From: Paraglaciecola sp. T6c
GTDB lineage: Bacteria; Pseudomonadota; Gammaproteobacteria; Enterobacterales; Alteromonadaceae
Reading direction: 5' to 3'
NCBI RefSeq assembly: GCF_000014225.1
Contig: NC_008228.1
Span: 2,852,001-2,916,000 of the forward strand
Length of the DNA stretch: 64,000 bases
Each line of letters begins with the position of its first letter. The stretch's first letter is position 1. Position numbers and translations under genes: made by a program. The notes below the pieces were generated by a model. That model saw only the letters and a list, made by a program, of their open reading frames with translations. It did not search any database and was not told the origin of the DNA. Below, in pieces: positions 53,754-63,386 of this stretch.

Positions 53754-53804
53754 CCTGCACCACTTTTGTACATTTGACTGCTTTGCCGGCAAAATTGGTG
53801 CAGG
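53754..53804. repeat. 15-bp inverted repeat upstream of deaminase gene
   Basis: CCTGCACCACTTTTG and CAAAATTGGTGCAGG pair at 14 of 15 positions across a 21-bp spacer. It sits in the 268-bp gap between the M61 peptidase and deaminase genes, with no T-run. An operator or an RNA element of the leader is possible. Confidence 0.7.
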
Positions 53805-53948
53805 TATCACTGCTTTATCCCAGCCGTACTTTATAATTCTCTTTTAAATGAAGGTCATAGCCAAATATATCTCGGGCATGAACTTTGCTGTATACGTTAG
53901 CGCATTGTAAATTTGCTATTTATTCAAATAATAAAAAGGACACGTCCA

Positions 53949-54989
53949 TTGCAAACACAACCACTCGATATACAGCAATTCATTTCGGATATGCCAAAAG
54001 CAGAGCTGCACGTACACCTTGAGGGCACTCTGGAGCCTGAACTAAGTTTTGCCTTAGCCGTAAAAAACCGTATTCCGTTGGAGTTTGACACCCCAGAGCA
54101 ACTCATCGCCGCGTATGATTTTCACGACCTGCCTTCATTTTTAAAAATTTACTACGCGGGCATGAATGTACTGATAAAAGAAGAAGATTTTTATCAGCTT
54201 ACTTGGGACTACTTGACCAAAGCAGCCAGCGAAAATATCGTCTACGCAGAGCTATTTTTTGATCCCCAAGCGCATACATCCCGTGGGGTAAGTTTTGAAA
54301 CCATCATTACCGGCATTCATAAAGCGCAGTTAGATGCAGAGCAAAAGCTTGGCATTAGAAGTCAACTGATCATGTGCTTTTTGCGCGAGCTTAGCGCTGA
54401 GTCAGCAATGGAGCACCTTAAACTTGCTATGCCCTATCTACCATGGTTAGTGGGTGTGGGGCTAGATTCTAATGAGCGCGATAACCCGCCCGCTAAGTTT
54501 GCCGAAGTGTTTGAATATGCCAAAGCGTTGGATCTAAAGTTAACGATGCATTGCGACGTCAATCAGCACAACACTCTGGTGCACATTAAGCAGTGCTTGG
54601 ACGACATTCAAGTTGACCGTATCGACCACGGGGTAAATGCCCTACAAGATCCCGCTTTGCTTGAAAAGATTAAGCACAAGCAACTGGGCTTAACCGTATG
54701 TCCTATTTCCAACCGATTCGTGGTGCAATCATTAACCTCTAATGAGGTTCGCCAAATGCTTGAACATGAATTACTGGTTACCATTAATTCTGATGATCCT
54801 GCATATTTTCGCGCCTACCTAAATGAAAACTTTATCGAGCTACAAAAAGAAGGGCAATTTAGCGCACAAGAGATGATTACTTTAGTGGAAAATGCCTTCA
54901 AAGTTTCGTGGTTAAAAGACACTGAAATCAGTCAATATCTTTATCAGGTAAGCCAGTATGTAAAACAAGCTGAATACCAAGCGGCTTAA
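53949..54989 (+). CDS. Adenosine-deaminase-like amidohydrolase
   Basis: The protein has 346 residues from the TTG at 53949, chosen for the AAAAAGGA site 8 bases upstream. It has the metal pair HVHLEG, a third zinc His at H201, the IDHGVNA histidine and NSDDPAYF with the metal Asp. The family HAGE motif at H201 reads HCDV here, so the catalytic proton-shuttling Glu is replaced by Val204. Adenosine or adenine deamination is therefore not assured; another amino-purine or nucleoside is possible. An inverted repeat lies in its upstream region. Confidence 0.8.
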   Translation: MQTQPLDIQQFISDMPKAELHVHLEGTLEPELSFALAVKNRIPLEFDTPEQLIAAYDFHDLPSFLKIYYAGMNVLIKEEDFYQLTWDYLTKAASENIVYAELFFDPQAHTSRGVSFETIITGIHKAQLDAEQKLGIRSQLIMCFLRELSAESAMEHLKLAMPYLPWLVGVGLDSNERDNPPAKFAEVFEYAKALDLKLTMHCDVNQHNTLVHIKQCLDDIQVDRIDHGVNALQDPALLEKIKHKQLGLTVCPISNRFVVQSLTSNEVRQMLEHELLVTINSDDPAYFRAYLNENFIELQKEGQFSAQEMITLVENAFKVSWLKDTEISQYLYQVSQYVKQAEYQAA

Positions 54990-55063
54990 GCGCTTTCTCG
55001 CTGATTTAACGCCAATTTAGCGCTTATTTAGCGCTGTTAACTATGGAGCTGATTGTGGGTGAC

Positions 55064-55079
55064 GCTAATGGTCATTAGC
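55064..55079. promoter_or_regulatory. Palindrome upstream of alcohol dehydrogenase
   Basis: GCTAATG-GT-CATTAGC is a perfect 7-bp palindrome 143 bp before the dehydrogenase ATG. It resembles a dimeric regulator site. No matching regulator gene is in the window. Confidence 0.35.
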
Positions 55080-55222
55080 CTTATTTTCAAGAAGCTAAAC
55101 GGATGTATAACTGATAACAGCGAACGTTTATCAATGGTTGTGATACACATTTTGATTGTTATCCCCGCGCTGTGAAGCGCACTATAAGGGGATAACTTCA
55201 AATGAACCGTTAAGGACCAACC

Positions 55223-56224
55223 ATGATTAAGGCCTATGCTGCACACGAGCCAAAGGGCGAACTAACCCCCTACGAATACGACCCGGGCGAACTAAAACCG
55301 AACGAAGTCGAACTTGACGTTATGTATTGCGGCGTGTGCCATAGTGATTTGAGCGTCATTGATAACGAATGGGGGATCAGTAAATACCCAGCAGTAGGCG
55401 GTCATGAAGTAGTGGGGAGAATTCGCCAAATCGGCGATGCGGTAAAAGGCTTGAGAGTCGGCCAAGTTGCGGGCTTAGGCTGGCATGCTGGCTATTGCAC
55501 TCATTGTCACCAATGCGACACTGGGGATCACAATTTATGCGCCAAAGCACGACCGACGATCGTTGGTCATCACGGCGGATTTGCCGACAAAGTTCGTGCC
55601 CAAGAAACCGCTGTGGTGGTTATTCCTGATGGAATCGATCTCGCATCAGCTGGCCCTCTATTTTGTGGCGGCATTACGGTTTTTAACCCCTTAAGCGAGT
55701 TCAATATCAAACCCACGGATAAGGTGGCGGTTATCGGAATCGGCGGTTTGGGGCACCTTGCCTTGCAGTTCTTAAACGCGTGGGGCTGTGAAGTCACCGC
55801 ATTTACCTCAAGTGAATCCAAGCAAAAAGAAGCGCTGTCATTAGGCGCTCACCGCGTTATCAATTCCCGAGACAAAACCGACATCCAACAAGCCGCAGGG
55901 GAATTCGACCTTATTATTTCAACCGTGGCAGTTACATTGGATTGGGAAGCATATATAAGCACCCTAGCGCCTCGAGGACGACTGCATTTTGTTGGCGCCA
56001 TTACCGAGCCGTTAAACATCAGCGTGTTCTCGTTAATGTCACAACAGCGCAGCGTGTCAAGCTCACCTGTTGGCAGCCCCGCAACCATCGCAAAAATGCT
56101 TGAATTCGCTAAGCTACATGACATTAAGCCTGTTATCGAAACCTACTCTTTCGATGAGATAAATCAGGCACTCGAGCACCTGCGTACAGGGGATGTGAAA
56201 TACCGCATTGTTTTGAAGCGCTAA
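55223..56224 (+). CDS. Zinc alcohol dehydrogenase, Ahr/YahK type
   Basis: This medium-chain dehydrogenase has 333 residues. The catalytic zinc site is in YCGVCHSDL and GGHEVVG. The structural zinc Cys set is CTHCHQCDTGDHNLC. The cofactor-binding loop is GIGGLGHLALQ, followed by FTSSESK, suggesting NADP(H). Its closest named relatives are the broad-range aldehyde reductases Ahr and YahK. Likely role: NADPH-dependent reduction of aldehydes. It is monocistronic. Confidence 0.9.
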   Translation: MIKAYAAHEPKGELTPYEYDPGELKPNEVELDVMYCGVCHSDLSVIDNEWGISKYPAVGGHEVVGRIRQIGDAVKGLRVGQVAGLGWHAGYCTHCHQCDTGDHNLCAKARPTIVGHHGGFADKVRAQETAVVVIPDGIDLASAGPLFCGGITVFNPLSEFNIKPTDKVAVIGIGGLGHLALQFLNAWGCEVTAFTSSESKQKEALSLGAHRVINSRDKTDIQQAAGEFDLIISTVAVTLDWEAYISTLAPRGRLHFVGAITEPLNISVFSLMSQQRSVSSSPVGSPATIAKMLEFAKLHDIKPVIETYSFDEINQALEHLRTGDVKYRIVLKR

Positions 56225-56297
56225 GCGTTTGATGCTATAGCATCGCGCCCTTAGGCTATCTGCCCAAAGGCGCAACGTGAATCCCTTCGATACTAAA

Positions 56298-59200
56298 TCA
56301 GCCCCGCGGTGGTGACGTTTCAAGGTCCTGTTTGCGCCACAAGAAATACACGACCGGCACCACCAGTAAACTCAATATCAAAGCACTTGCCATGCCACCC
56401 ACCATTGGGGCAGCTATTCTACTCATCACCTCAGACCCGGTGCCACTCGCATACATCACAGGGAGCAAACCTATCACTATCGTTGCCACTGTCATCATGA
56501 CAGGGCGCACTCTTAATCCCGCTCCGTGAATAACACTTTCTCGTAGATCCGTTAAGGTTATGTGCTTGGCATCGCGAGCCGCATTTATTTGCAATTGCGC
56601 ATATGCCTGATTCAGATACACCAACATGATGACGCCTATTTCAACCGCCACCCCCGCCAGCGCGATAAAACCGACGCCAACCGCCACAGACAGATTGTAT
56701 TGCGCTAAATACAGTAGCCATACACCACCTATCATCGCCAGTGGTAACGTACCTAAGATGATGGCAACCTCGGCAAAGCGCTTGAAATTCAGATATAACA
56801 ACAAAATGATGATCGCCAACGTCAGCGGTACGACATACGTGAGCTTGTCTTTTGCACGCTCAATGTATTCGTATTGACCGGCCCACGTGACGCTGTAGCC
56901 AGCAGGTAAGTCTAGCTTCTGTGCAAGTAATGCCTGACCATTTTCCACGTAGTGGCTGACATCGATATCTTGGATATCGATAAATATCCAGCCATTAAGA
57001 CGAGCATTCTCACTTTTGATTGCCCCTGGACCATCGTCGAGATAAACCCGAGCCACCTCACCTAAGGTTATATGCTGCCCATCTGCTGTCACAATGGGCA
57101 GCAAACTAATTTGCTCTGGTGAATCTCGATAGGCCTCTGGGTAGCGAACATTGATAGGATAACGCGCTAAGCCTTCTACCGACTCACCCACATTAACGCC
57201 GCCTATCGCCATTGATACATCTTGTTGAATAGCGCGAATGCTCAAGCCATATCGGGCAGCGGCTTCTCTGTCTATATCAAGCTTGATATAACGCCCTCCC
57301 ACTGCCCGCTCGGCGTATACCGATGCTGAGCCTTGCATAGGCGTTAATAACCGCTCGATGTCTCGCCCTATTCGTTGAATGACGTCTAGGTCCTCACCCG
57401 CAACTTTGATGCCCACAGGGGTCTTAATACCGGTCGCTAGCATATCTATGCGAGTTTTAATCGGCATCACCCAAGCGTTAGTGATCCCAGGAAGCTGCAA
57501 TGCGTCATCCAGAGCGTGGCGAATATCGTCTTTTATCATGCCTTCGCGCCATTCGCTTTTAGGTTTGAACTGAATGAATGTTTCAATCATGGTCAACGGC
57601 GCAGGGTCAGTGGCGGTGTCTGCGCGGCCTATTTTACCAAACACGTTTTTTACCTCTGGTACGGTGCGTATAAGTTTGTCAGTTTGTTGTAATATTTCTC
57701 GCGCTTTGCCGATAGAAATACCGGTATACGTGCTGGGCATATACATCAAATCCCCTTCATCCAGAGGCGGCATAAATTCAGAGCCAATGTGTTTAAGCGG
57801 ATAAAAACCAACCAATGTAATCATACCCGCTGCCACTAAGGTTGTTTTTGGATAGCCCAAAACGGTTTTTAGTGCGGGCATATACAAGGCGACCAAGCCG
57901 CGATTAATCGGGTTTCTGTGCTCACTTATGACTTTTCCTCGTATGACATACCCCATCAGCACAGGCACCACACTGATGGCTAAGCCGGCCGAGGCTGCCA
58001 TCGCGTAGGTTTTGGTAAATGCCAACGGTGCAAACATTCGCCCTTCTTGTGCTTCAAGCATGAAAACCGGTAAAAAGCTGACGGTGATAATTAACAGGCT
58101 AAAAAACAATGCGGGCCCGACCTCAGAGGCAGACTTGGCCACAATATCCCACCGATTGGCGTCTGTCAGTGGTGTGTCTTGCATATGTTTATGCATGTTC
58201 TCAATCATCACTATCGCCCCATCGGTCATCGCCCCTATAGCGATAGCAATTCCTCCAAGAGACATAATGTTGGCGTTAATGCCCTGCCAATACATGATCA
58301 CAAACGCCACGAGTATCCCCAGGGGTAAACTGACAATGGCCACTAAAGATGAGCGAACATGAAACAAAAACAATGCGCACACTAGCCCCACAATCAACAA
58401 CTCTTCTAGCAGCTTGGACCATAAATGCGTGACAGCGCTGTTGATCAACTCTGAGCGGTCGTATACAGGCACCACCTCTACACCAGCAGGTAGGCCTTGC
58501 TTAAGCACCTCCAGTTTTGCTTTAAAGGCTTCAATGGTCTTTTGCGCATTTTCGCCAAAACGCATAACGGCGATACCGCCAACGACTTCCCCTTCACCGT
58601 TTAGCTCGGCAATGCCCCGGCGCATCTGAGGGCCTAGTGCAATACTCGCCACATCGCGCAACAACACAGGTACTCCCTGCTTGTTAACACCAAGTGGAAT
58701 GCGAGCAAGATCGTCACGTTGTTGCACATAACCATTAATTGAAACCAAATACTCAGCTTCGGCCATCTCAACCACTGACGCCCCCACTTCCTGATTGCCT
58801 TGCTGTATCGCGGTTTGTATTAAGCTTAACGGAATATTGTAAGCACGCAGTTTATTCGGGTCGACCACCACCTGATACTGCTTAATCATGCCGCCAATAG
58901 CAGCGACCTCGGAAATACCCGGTACGGTTTGCAATTCGAATTTTAAAAACCAATCTTGTAATGCCCGCAGCTCGCTTAAATCATGTTGCCCGCTTTCGTC
59001 CTTAAGGGCATATATATACACCCAGCCCACGCCTGTAGCATCAGGGCCCAATTGCGGTTTGGCTTGCGACGGCAAATTGGGGCTCACCTGAGACAAATAT
59101 TCCAGCACCCGTGTTCGGGCCCAATATGGGTCGGTATCGTCATTAAAAATGACGTATACGTAAGAGTCGCCAAAAAATGAAAAACCACGAACGGTTGTTG

Positions 59201-59435
59201 CGCCAGGCACAGACAACATGGCCGTAGTGAGCGGATACGTTACTTGGTCTTCCACTACTTGAGGAGTTTGACCGGGATAGCTGGTTTTAATAATGACCTG
59301 CACGTCAGATAAATCAGGGATCGCATCCACAGGCGTATGCTTGAGACTAAAAAGCCCCATGCCAACCATTATCCCTGTTAACAGCAGCACTAATAGCCGA
59401 TTGTTCACGGACCAACGAATGACATGCACAATCAT
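56298..59435 (-). CDS. cusA: Cu(I)/Ag(I) efflux RND pump CusA
   Basis: This 1045-residue heavy-metal RND transporter has 12 spans and two large periplasmic loops. The three metal-binding methionines are conserved at M566, M616 and M665, with the same spacing as M573, M623 and M672 of E. coli CusA. The proton-relay D405 is in GAMTDGAIVM. These mark it as a copper/silver rather than zinc/cobalt pump. Its start overlaps the cusB stop by four bases (ATGA). It exports Cu(I) through CusB and CusC. Confidence 0.96.
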   Translation of the reverse strand: MIVHVIRWSVNNRLLVLLLTGIMVGMGLFSLKHTPVDAIPDLSDVQVIIKTSYPGQTPQVVEDQVTYPLTTAMLSVPGATTVRGFSFFGDSYVYVIFNDDTDPYWARTRVLEYLSQVSPNLPSQAKPQLGPDATGVGWVYIYALKDESGQHDLSELRALQDWFLKFELQTVPGISEVAAIGGMIKQYQVVVDPNKLRAYNIPLSLIQTAIQQGNQEVGASVVEMAEAEYLVSINGYVQQRDDLARIPLGVNKQGVPVLLRDVASIALGPQMRRGIAELNGEGEVVGGIAVMRFGENAQKTIEAFKAKLEVLKQGLPAGVEVVPVYDRSELINSAVTHLWSKLLEELLIVGLVCALFLFHVRSSLVAIVSLPLGILVAFVIMYWQGINANIMSLGGIAIAIGAMTDGAIVMIENMHKHMQDTPLTDANRWDIVAKSASEVGPALFFSLLIITVSFLPVFMLEAQEGRMFAPLAFTKTYAMAASAGLAISVVPVLMGYVIRGKVISEHRNPINRGLVALYMPALKTVLGYPKTTLVAAGMITLVGFYPLKHIGSEFMPPLDEGDLMYMPSTYTGISIGKAREILQQTDKLIRTVPEVKNVFGKIGRADTATDPAPLTMIETFIQFKPKSEWREGMIKDDIRHALDDALQLPGITNAWVMPIKTRIDMLATGIKTPVGIKVAGEDLDVIQRIGRDIERLLTPMQGSASVYAERAVGGRYIKLDIDREAAARYGLSIRAIQQDVSMAIGGVNVGESVEGLARYPINVRYPEAYRDSPEQISLLPIVTADGQHITLGEVARVYLDDGPGAIKSENARLNGWIFIDIQDIDVSHYVENGQALLAQKLDLPAGYSVTWAGQYEYIERAKDKLTYVVPLTLAIIILLLYLNFKRFAEVAIILGTLPLAMIGGVWLLYLAQYNLSVAVGVGFIALAGVAVEIGVIMLVYLNQAYAQLQINAARDAKHITLTDLRESVIHGAGLRVRPVMMTVATIVIGLLPVMYASGTGSEVMSRIAAPMVGGMASALILSLLVVPVVYFLWRKQDLETSPPRG

Positions 59436-61009
59436 GGTGTTTCCTCATCGACGAATGAGAGCTTAGTGATCACAAAGTCACCGTCACGTATTTCGAAGGT
59501 AAATTGAATCGCCTTGGTTTCTTGCAGCCTATTAACTTGGGCGTGTTCAAGCTCACGACCCAGCACAAAGTTCATCGTCGCAGGCCCGCGATTCCATTTT
59601 TCAATCCCGGCGCGACTGATATTTACCTGCCTAGTAGACACATCAACGCTATTAACGACACCGCGAACACTTGCTCGCTGAATATTTGGCTTGTTCGCAT
59701 CAAAGTGGGTATCCATATCAGGCATGTCTTGCGTATCAGCCATGCCTTGCATGTTTGGCGCACCATGGTGCTCATAACGCTTAAAATCTGACGAAATACT
59801 GCTCTGTGAATCCAATAAAAACTGCGCCGAAACTACCACCTCGTCTCCCGCTTGAATGCCACTTAGTATTTCGATGAAGTCCCTGTTCATGCGCCCAAGC
59901 TTGACCTCTATAGATTTAAAATAACCATCTCCTAAAGCGAGTACCACGCGATCCTGAACACCCGTTCGAATAACGGCGCTACGCGGCACAAGTACCACGG
60001 GCAGGCTTGAGTTTGCCTTGATCGTAATATTTGCGAACATATTTGGCTTTAGCAGGCGTTCGGGATTTTCGAAACGAAGACGCACACGTAAAGCCCGGGT
60101 TGTTTCATTTAACGACGGATAAATATAATCCAATTTTCCTTGCCACCGTCGCCCTGGTAAGTACCCCACGCTCATCGTCACCCCAAGCCCTTCTTCGAGC
60201 AAGTCAACTTGTTGCTCGAAGACTTCAGCCTCTACCCAAACCTCATCCAAACTGGCAATCGACATCAAGGTTGTGCCCGGCTCTACATAAAACCCGTGGC
60301 GTATTTTAAGGTGTTCCAGCACCCCAGATTGAGGCGCGTAAAACGTCACGCTTTGCATTACTTCATTGCTACTATCAAGTTGGACTAGTGCTTCTTGTGG
60401 CATGTGTAATGACTGTAACCGTAAACGCGCTGCTTTTATCAAAGCGTGGTTCTTACCTTTTTTCGCTAGTAAATACTCCTCCTGAGCACTGACCAACTGG
60501 GGTGAATAGATGCCGTATACTTTTTGCCCTTTGGTAACAGCTTCACCTGCGGTACTGACATACAAGGCATCAACCCAACCCTCAACTCTTGGGTGCATAT
60601 GCACAATTTTGTCTTCGTTATAGCCCACGTATCCCACTGTTTGAATAGTGTTTTCAAGGGGGGCACTGCGCGCAAAGTCTGTACGTACACCTAAATTGTT
60701 CACCACATTGGGTGACACTTTTACCCGTCCTGCCTGCTCACTTTGCGAAGAGCCACTGCCATCATCGCCAGCACCATAAAACGGAATAAGATCCATGCCC
60801 ATGGGGGATTTACCCGGTTCATCACGGCGGAAATTTGCATCCATTGGCGCCACCCAATACAAAGGCGTTTTTTTAGGTTGCGTTTGGGCGGAATCACTTG
60901 AGTGACTCATACCCGTATTCGATGCTTGCTCGTTAAACTGTGTGTAAATAACAAGGGCAATAACTGCACCGACAACAAACGAAATGGTGACACTGAAAAA
61001 GGGTTTCAT
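59432..61009 (-). CDS. cusB: CusB periplasmic adaptor with C-terminal CusF-like domain
   Basis: The protein has 525 residues. An N-terminal membrane anchor (residues 5-22) is followed by a heavy-metal-binding-domain-like segment at 50-78 (PMDANFRRDEPGKSPMGMDL). The HlyD-type hairpin, lipoyl and barrel domains occupy about 90-400. Residues 446-525 resemble CusF (VRGVVNSVDVSTRQVNIS ... TMNFVLG). In that part the CusF ligands H36, W44 and M47 align to R466, R474 and A477; only M49 (M479) is kept. The adaptor links CusA to the outer-membrane channel. It overlaps both neighbours by four bases. Confidence 0.92.
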   Translation of the reverse strand: MKPFFSVTISFVVGAVIALVIYTQFNEQASNTGMSHSSDSAQTQPKKTPLYWVAPMDANFRRDEPGKSPMGMDLIPFYGAGDDGSGSSQSEQAGRVKVSPNVVNNLGVRTDFARSAPLENTIQTVGYVGYNEDKIVHMHPRVEGWVDALYVSTAGEAVTKGQKVYGIYSPQLVSAQEEYLLAKKGKNHALIKAARLRLQSLHMPQEALVQLDSSNEVMQSVTFYAPQSGVLEHLKIRHGFYVEPGTTLMSIASLDEVWVEAEVFEQQVDLLEEGLGVTMSVGYLPGRRWQGKLDYIYPSLNETTRALRVRLRFENPERLLKPNMFANITIKANSSLPVVLVPRSAVIRTGVQDRVVLALGDGYFKSIEVKLGRMNRDFIEILSGIQAGDEVVVSAQFLLDSQSSISSDFKRYEHHGAPNMQGMADTQDMPDMDTHFDANKPNIQRASVRGVVNSVDVSTRQVNISRAGIEKWNRGPATMNFVLGRELEHAQVNRLQETKAIQFTFEIRDGDFVITKLSFVDEETP

Positions 61010-62469
61010 GGGCGATTTTCCTGATCATGCGAAGACAGCAGTGACTGCCCAGGTAGAAAATAGTTAATTTTAGCGCGCACTTTTTGCTGCTTTACCACTA
61101 AGGCAAGACGTTCAAACTCCGCCTGGTTAGCTGTGATCAATACCTCTGATGCCAGTTCTAAACTGCCGTAGTCGTGACTTAAATTCGCCACGCTAACCTC
61201 TTTTTGCTCAGCAATATTCGGCAGAATAACCCCCTCGTAATGCGCTACACGCTTTTGGTATTGGCGGTATTGCACAGCTAAGTCATTTAATTGCCCCACC
61301 ATTTCACGCATAACCAAGCGATACTCTGTTCGCATCGCTTCTTTTTGATGATGTGCAGCAGCCAAAGCATTATCTTGTTTAGCACGAGAAAAAAGCGGCA
61401 TGTCCATGCTCACACTTACTGACCAAAAATCGGCGCGACGTTGATTGAAGGCGTCGTCTTGCCGATAGGCGTAACCTAGATTTACCCCCCACAGCGGAGC
61501 ATATTGTGCTGCTGCTAACTTAACGTCCCCTTCGCTAGCGCTAATAGATTGCTGCGCGGCTTTAGCTCGGGGATGCTGTGATACGACCGCCTGTAATGTG
61601 TTCAGCGTCGTTTGTGCGTTTAAGGGTTCGTGTACAACGAAGCTAGGCACTGCAGAAAATAATGGCAGGTGCTGATGTGCCGCCTCATCTAAATGACAGG
61701 CTTGTAATTGCAAAGACGGCGGCACTTCGTCATGGGCAATTGTGGGTTTGTCATCATCATATCCATCTTCCCGAGCTAACCATTGGCACAACTTGGCTTG
61801 TGTTGAACGTTTGCTGCTATTGATTTCAACAATTCTATCGTCCACTTTGGCCAAGGTGAGTTGCGCCATCAGCACGTCATTTTGGGTGGCTCTGTTACGG
61901 CGACTGGCAAACGTGGTCGCGTAATTCGCTTTACTAATATCAATCAGTTGCTGCAATGTCTCTCGCAACTGCAAAGCCAGTGCAATCTCTTGATTTGCTT
62001 GGTATAAGTCTAACCACATCAGCGTCACGGTTAATGCGACTTGCTTCAAACGATCGTCACGCAGAAAAGGTTGAACAGCAGCAAGTTGTTGGTAACGCTG
62101 GCGGCTAATACGGCGACTTTGACCACGGGTGAACGATTGCTTCACCCCCACCTTAAACTGGGTCATGGGCTCTTGATCTAGCGCAAAGCCGTCGCTAGGG
62201 ACGTTCAATAAACCAAATGACAGTTCAGGATTAGGTAAAGAATCACTGGCCAGCCCTTGAGCACGCAACGCGTATTCTTTTTGTTGGCTACCGTCTAACC
62301 ATGGGTCTTGCTGCTGGGCTTGTAAAATGGCTTGGGATAAAGACATTCCCCAACTCATTGATGATGCAAATACTAGGGGTAACAGCAAGCAAGCTGTAAG
62401 CAGCACTTTGTTTTTGACTTGACCCAATACCTTGATACGTAGAGGGTGCACTAAAATAGTCAACGTCAT
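61006..62469 (-). CDS. cusC: Outer-membrane efflux channel CusC-like
   Basis: This TolC-family channel has 487 residues from the ATG at 62469; a TTG at 62484 is an alternative. It has a signal peptide (LLTACLLLPLVFASSMSWG) and two outer-membrane efflux repeats rich in Gln/Ala heptads. The N-terminal Cys of E. coli CusC is not evident, so it is probably not lipidated. It is the first gene of cusCBA, and its stop overlaps the cusB start by four bases. It forms the exit duct for Cu(I)/Ag(I). Confidence 0.9.
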   Translation of the reverse strand: MTLTILVHPLRIKVLGQVKNKVLLTACLLLPLVFASSMSWGMSLSQAILQAQQQDPWLDGSQQKEYALRAQGLASDSLPNPELSFGLLNVPSDGFALDQEPMTQFKVGVKQSFTRGQSRRISRQRYQQLAAVQPFLRDDRLKQVALTVTLMWLDLYQANQEIALALQLRETLQQLIDISKANYATTFASRRNRATQNDVLMAQLTLAKVDDRIVEINSSKRSTQAKLCQWLAREDGYDDDKPTIAHDEVPPSLQLQACHLDEAAHQHLPLFSAVPSFVVHEPLNAQTTLNTLQAVVSQHPRAKAAQQSISASEGDVKLAAAQYAPLWGVNLGYAYRQDDAFNQRRADFWSVSVSMDMPLFSRAKQDNALAAAHHQKEAMRTEYRLVMREMVGQLNDLAVQYRQYQKRVAHYEGVILPNIAEQKEVSVANLSHDYGSLELASEVLITANQAEFERLALVVKQQKVRAKINYFLPGQSLLSSHDQENRP

Positions 62470-62683
62470 GATGTGTCTCGACAAACATTTTTAAGCGATG
62501 CGATCTGAGCGCTTTATTCTGAGCGTTATATTCTGCGCTCTTTACACGGTAAGAGGTGCATAGCACAGGGCGCATAGTCAGTTTCACATCGCTTGCGTTA
62601 TTTCGAAGAGAAAGAGTGAGTCATTCACCTCGCTTTCTCGATTAAAACAATATTTGGGCAAATTTAAGCCCAATTAGATTGTG

Positions 62684-63127
62684 TTAACCGCTTATGGGAG
62701 GGCGTTTTGCTCTAGATTGGAAGGGGTTCGCGGTAGAGAACAAAACACTGATGATTTTGTCGTCTGAGCGAAAGAAAATCATATCAGTAGTAGAGGCAAT
62801 TATCACCCCTGCACCGCAAGCACTTTCGGGACAATGGCAAGAATCGGCAGTGTCTTCGTCGCAGCACGCCATTTGCATATCACTGGCCTGAGCCTGGTGG
62901 TCGCTGGCGATACCTGACTTAGCGAGCGTGTGCGACGCCTGCATCAAACACGGCGCATCGTCATCACTTTGGGCGGTATTTAGCGTTTGATTTTGAGTAT
63001 GCGAGCGCGGCATGGAAGCATCATCAGCGCCCATTTGCATGCTGATACATGTCATTCCATTCACCCCAAAAGATTGCATGGCAAGCAGCAATACGATCAA
63101 CAGGTAAGATGTAAATTTATGACTCAT
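62684..63127 (-). CDS. CopL-like Cys/Met/His-rich secreted protein
   Basis: The protein has 147 residues from the ATG at 63127. A signal peptide (YLLIVLLLAMQSFGVNG) leads into a small domain dense in Met, His and Cys: ISMQMGADDASMPRSH, MQMACCDEDTADSCHCPE and CGAG. The C-terminus ends RAKRPPIS, resembling the RPPI-type end of CopL family proteins. It lies about 215 bp upstream of cusC on the same strand, so a copper-binding or regulatory role in the same response is likely. The family assignment is tentative. Confidence 0.6.
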   Translation of the reverse strand: MSHKFTSYLLIVLLLAMQSFGVNGMTCISMQMGADDASMPRSHTQNQTLNTAQSDDDAPCLMQASHTLAKSGIASDHQAQASDMQMACCDEDTADSCHCPESACGAGVIIASTTDMIFFRSDDKIISVLFSTANPFQSRAKRPPISG

Positions 63128-63386
63128 GAAATGCAAATACTCATCTTGTGCACTAAAAATTCGGCGTCGATATGCCAAGTAACCTTAGTTTATCCTTTAA
63201 TTACGGTAACTTGCACGACAAATTTGCAGGCGTATTGTTAATTGTTGTGTTGGCGCTTATTAATTCGTCAGCACCATAGCGACAACAAATTGTCGGCGCA
63301 TTAAGCTTGCTACGCGCCGTCATATTCAATACCGCCGCGTTTAGCGCTGCTGTATTACAGTCTATTGCTTTTGACTCTGTCGCTTT

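Noticed and set aside
55021-55050. TTTAGCGCT direct repeats after the deaminase gene.
   Set aside because: They are short, only two copies, with no sign of function.
56309-59180. Several plus-strand frames of 60-116 codons opposite cusA.
   Set aside because: They are shadows of a long conserved gene, with no ribosome sites or family matches.
62600-62645. Imperfect hairpin (AGAAAG...CTTTCT) between the CopL-like gene and cusC as a metal-regulator operator.
   Set aside because: It has several mismatches and does not resemble CueR or CusR palindromes that I know.
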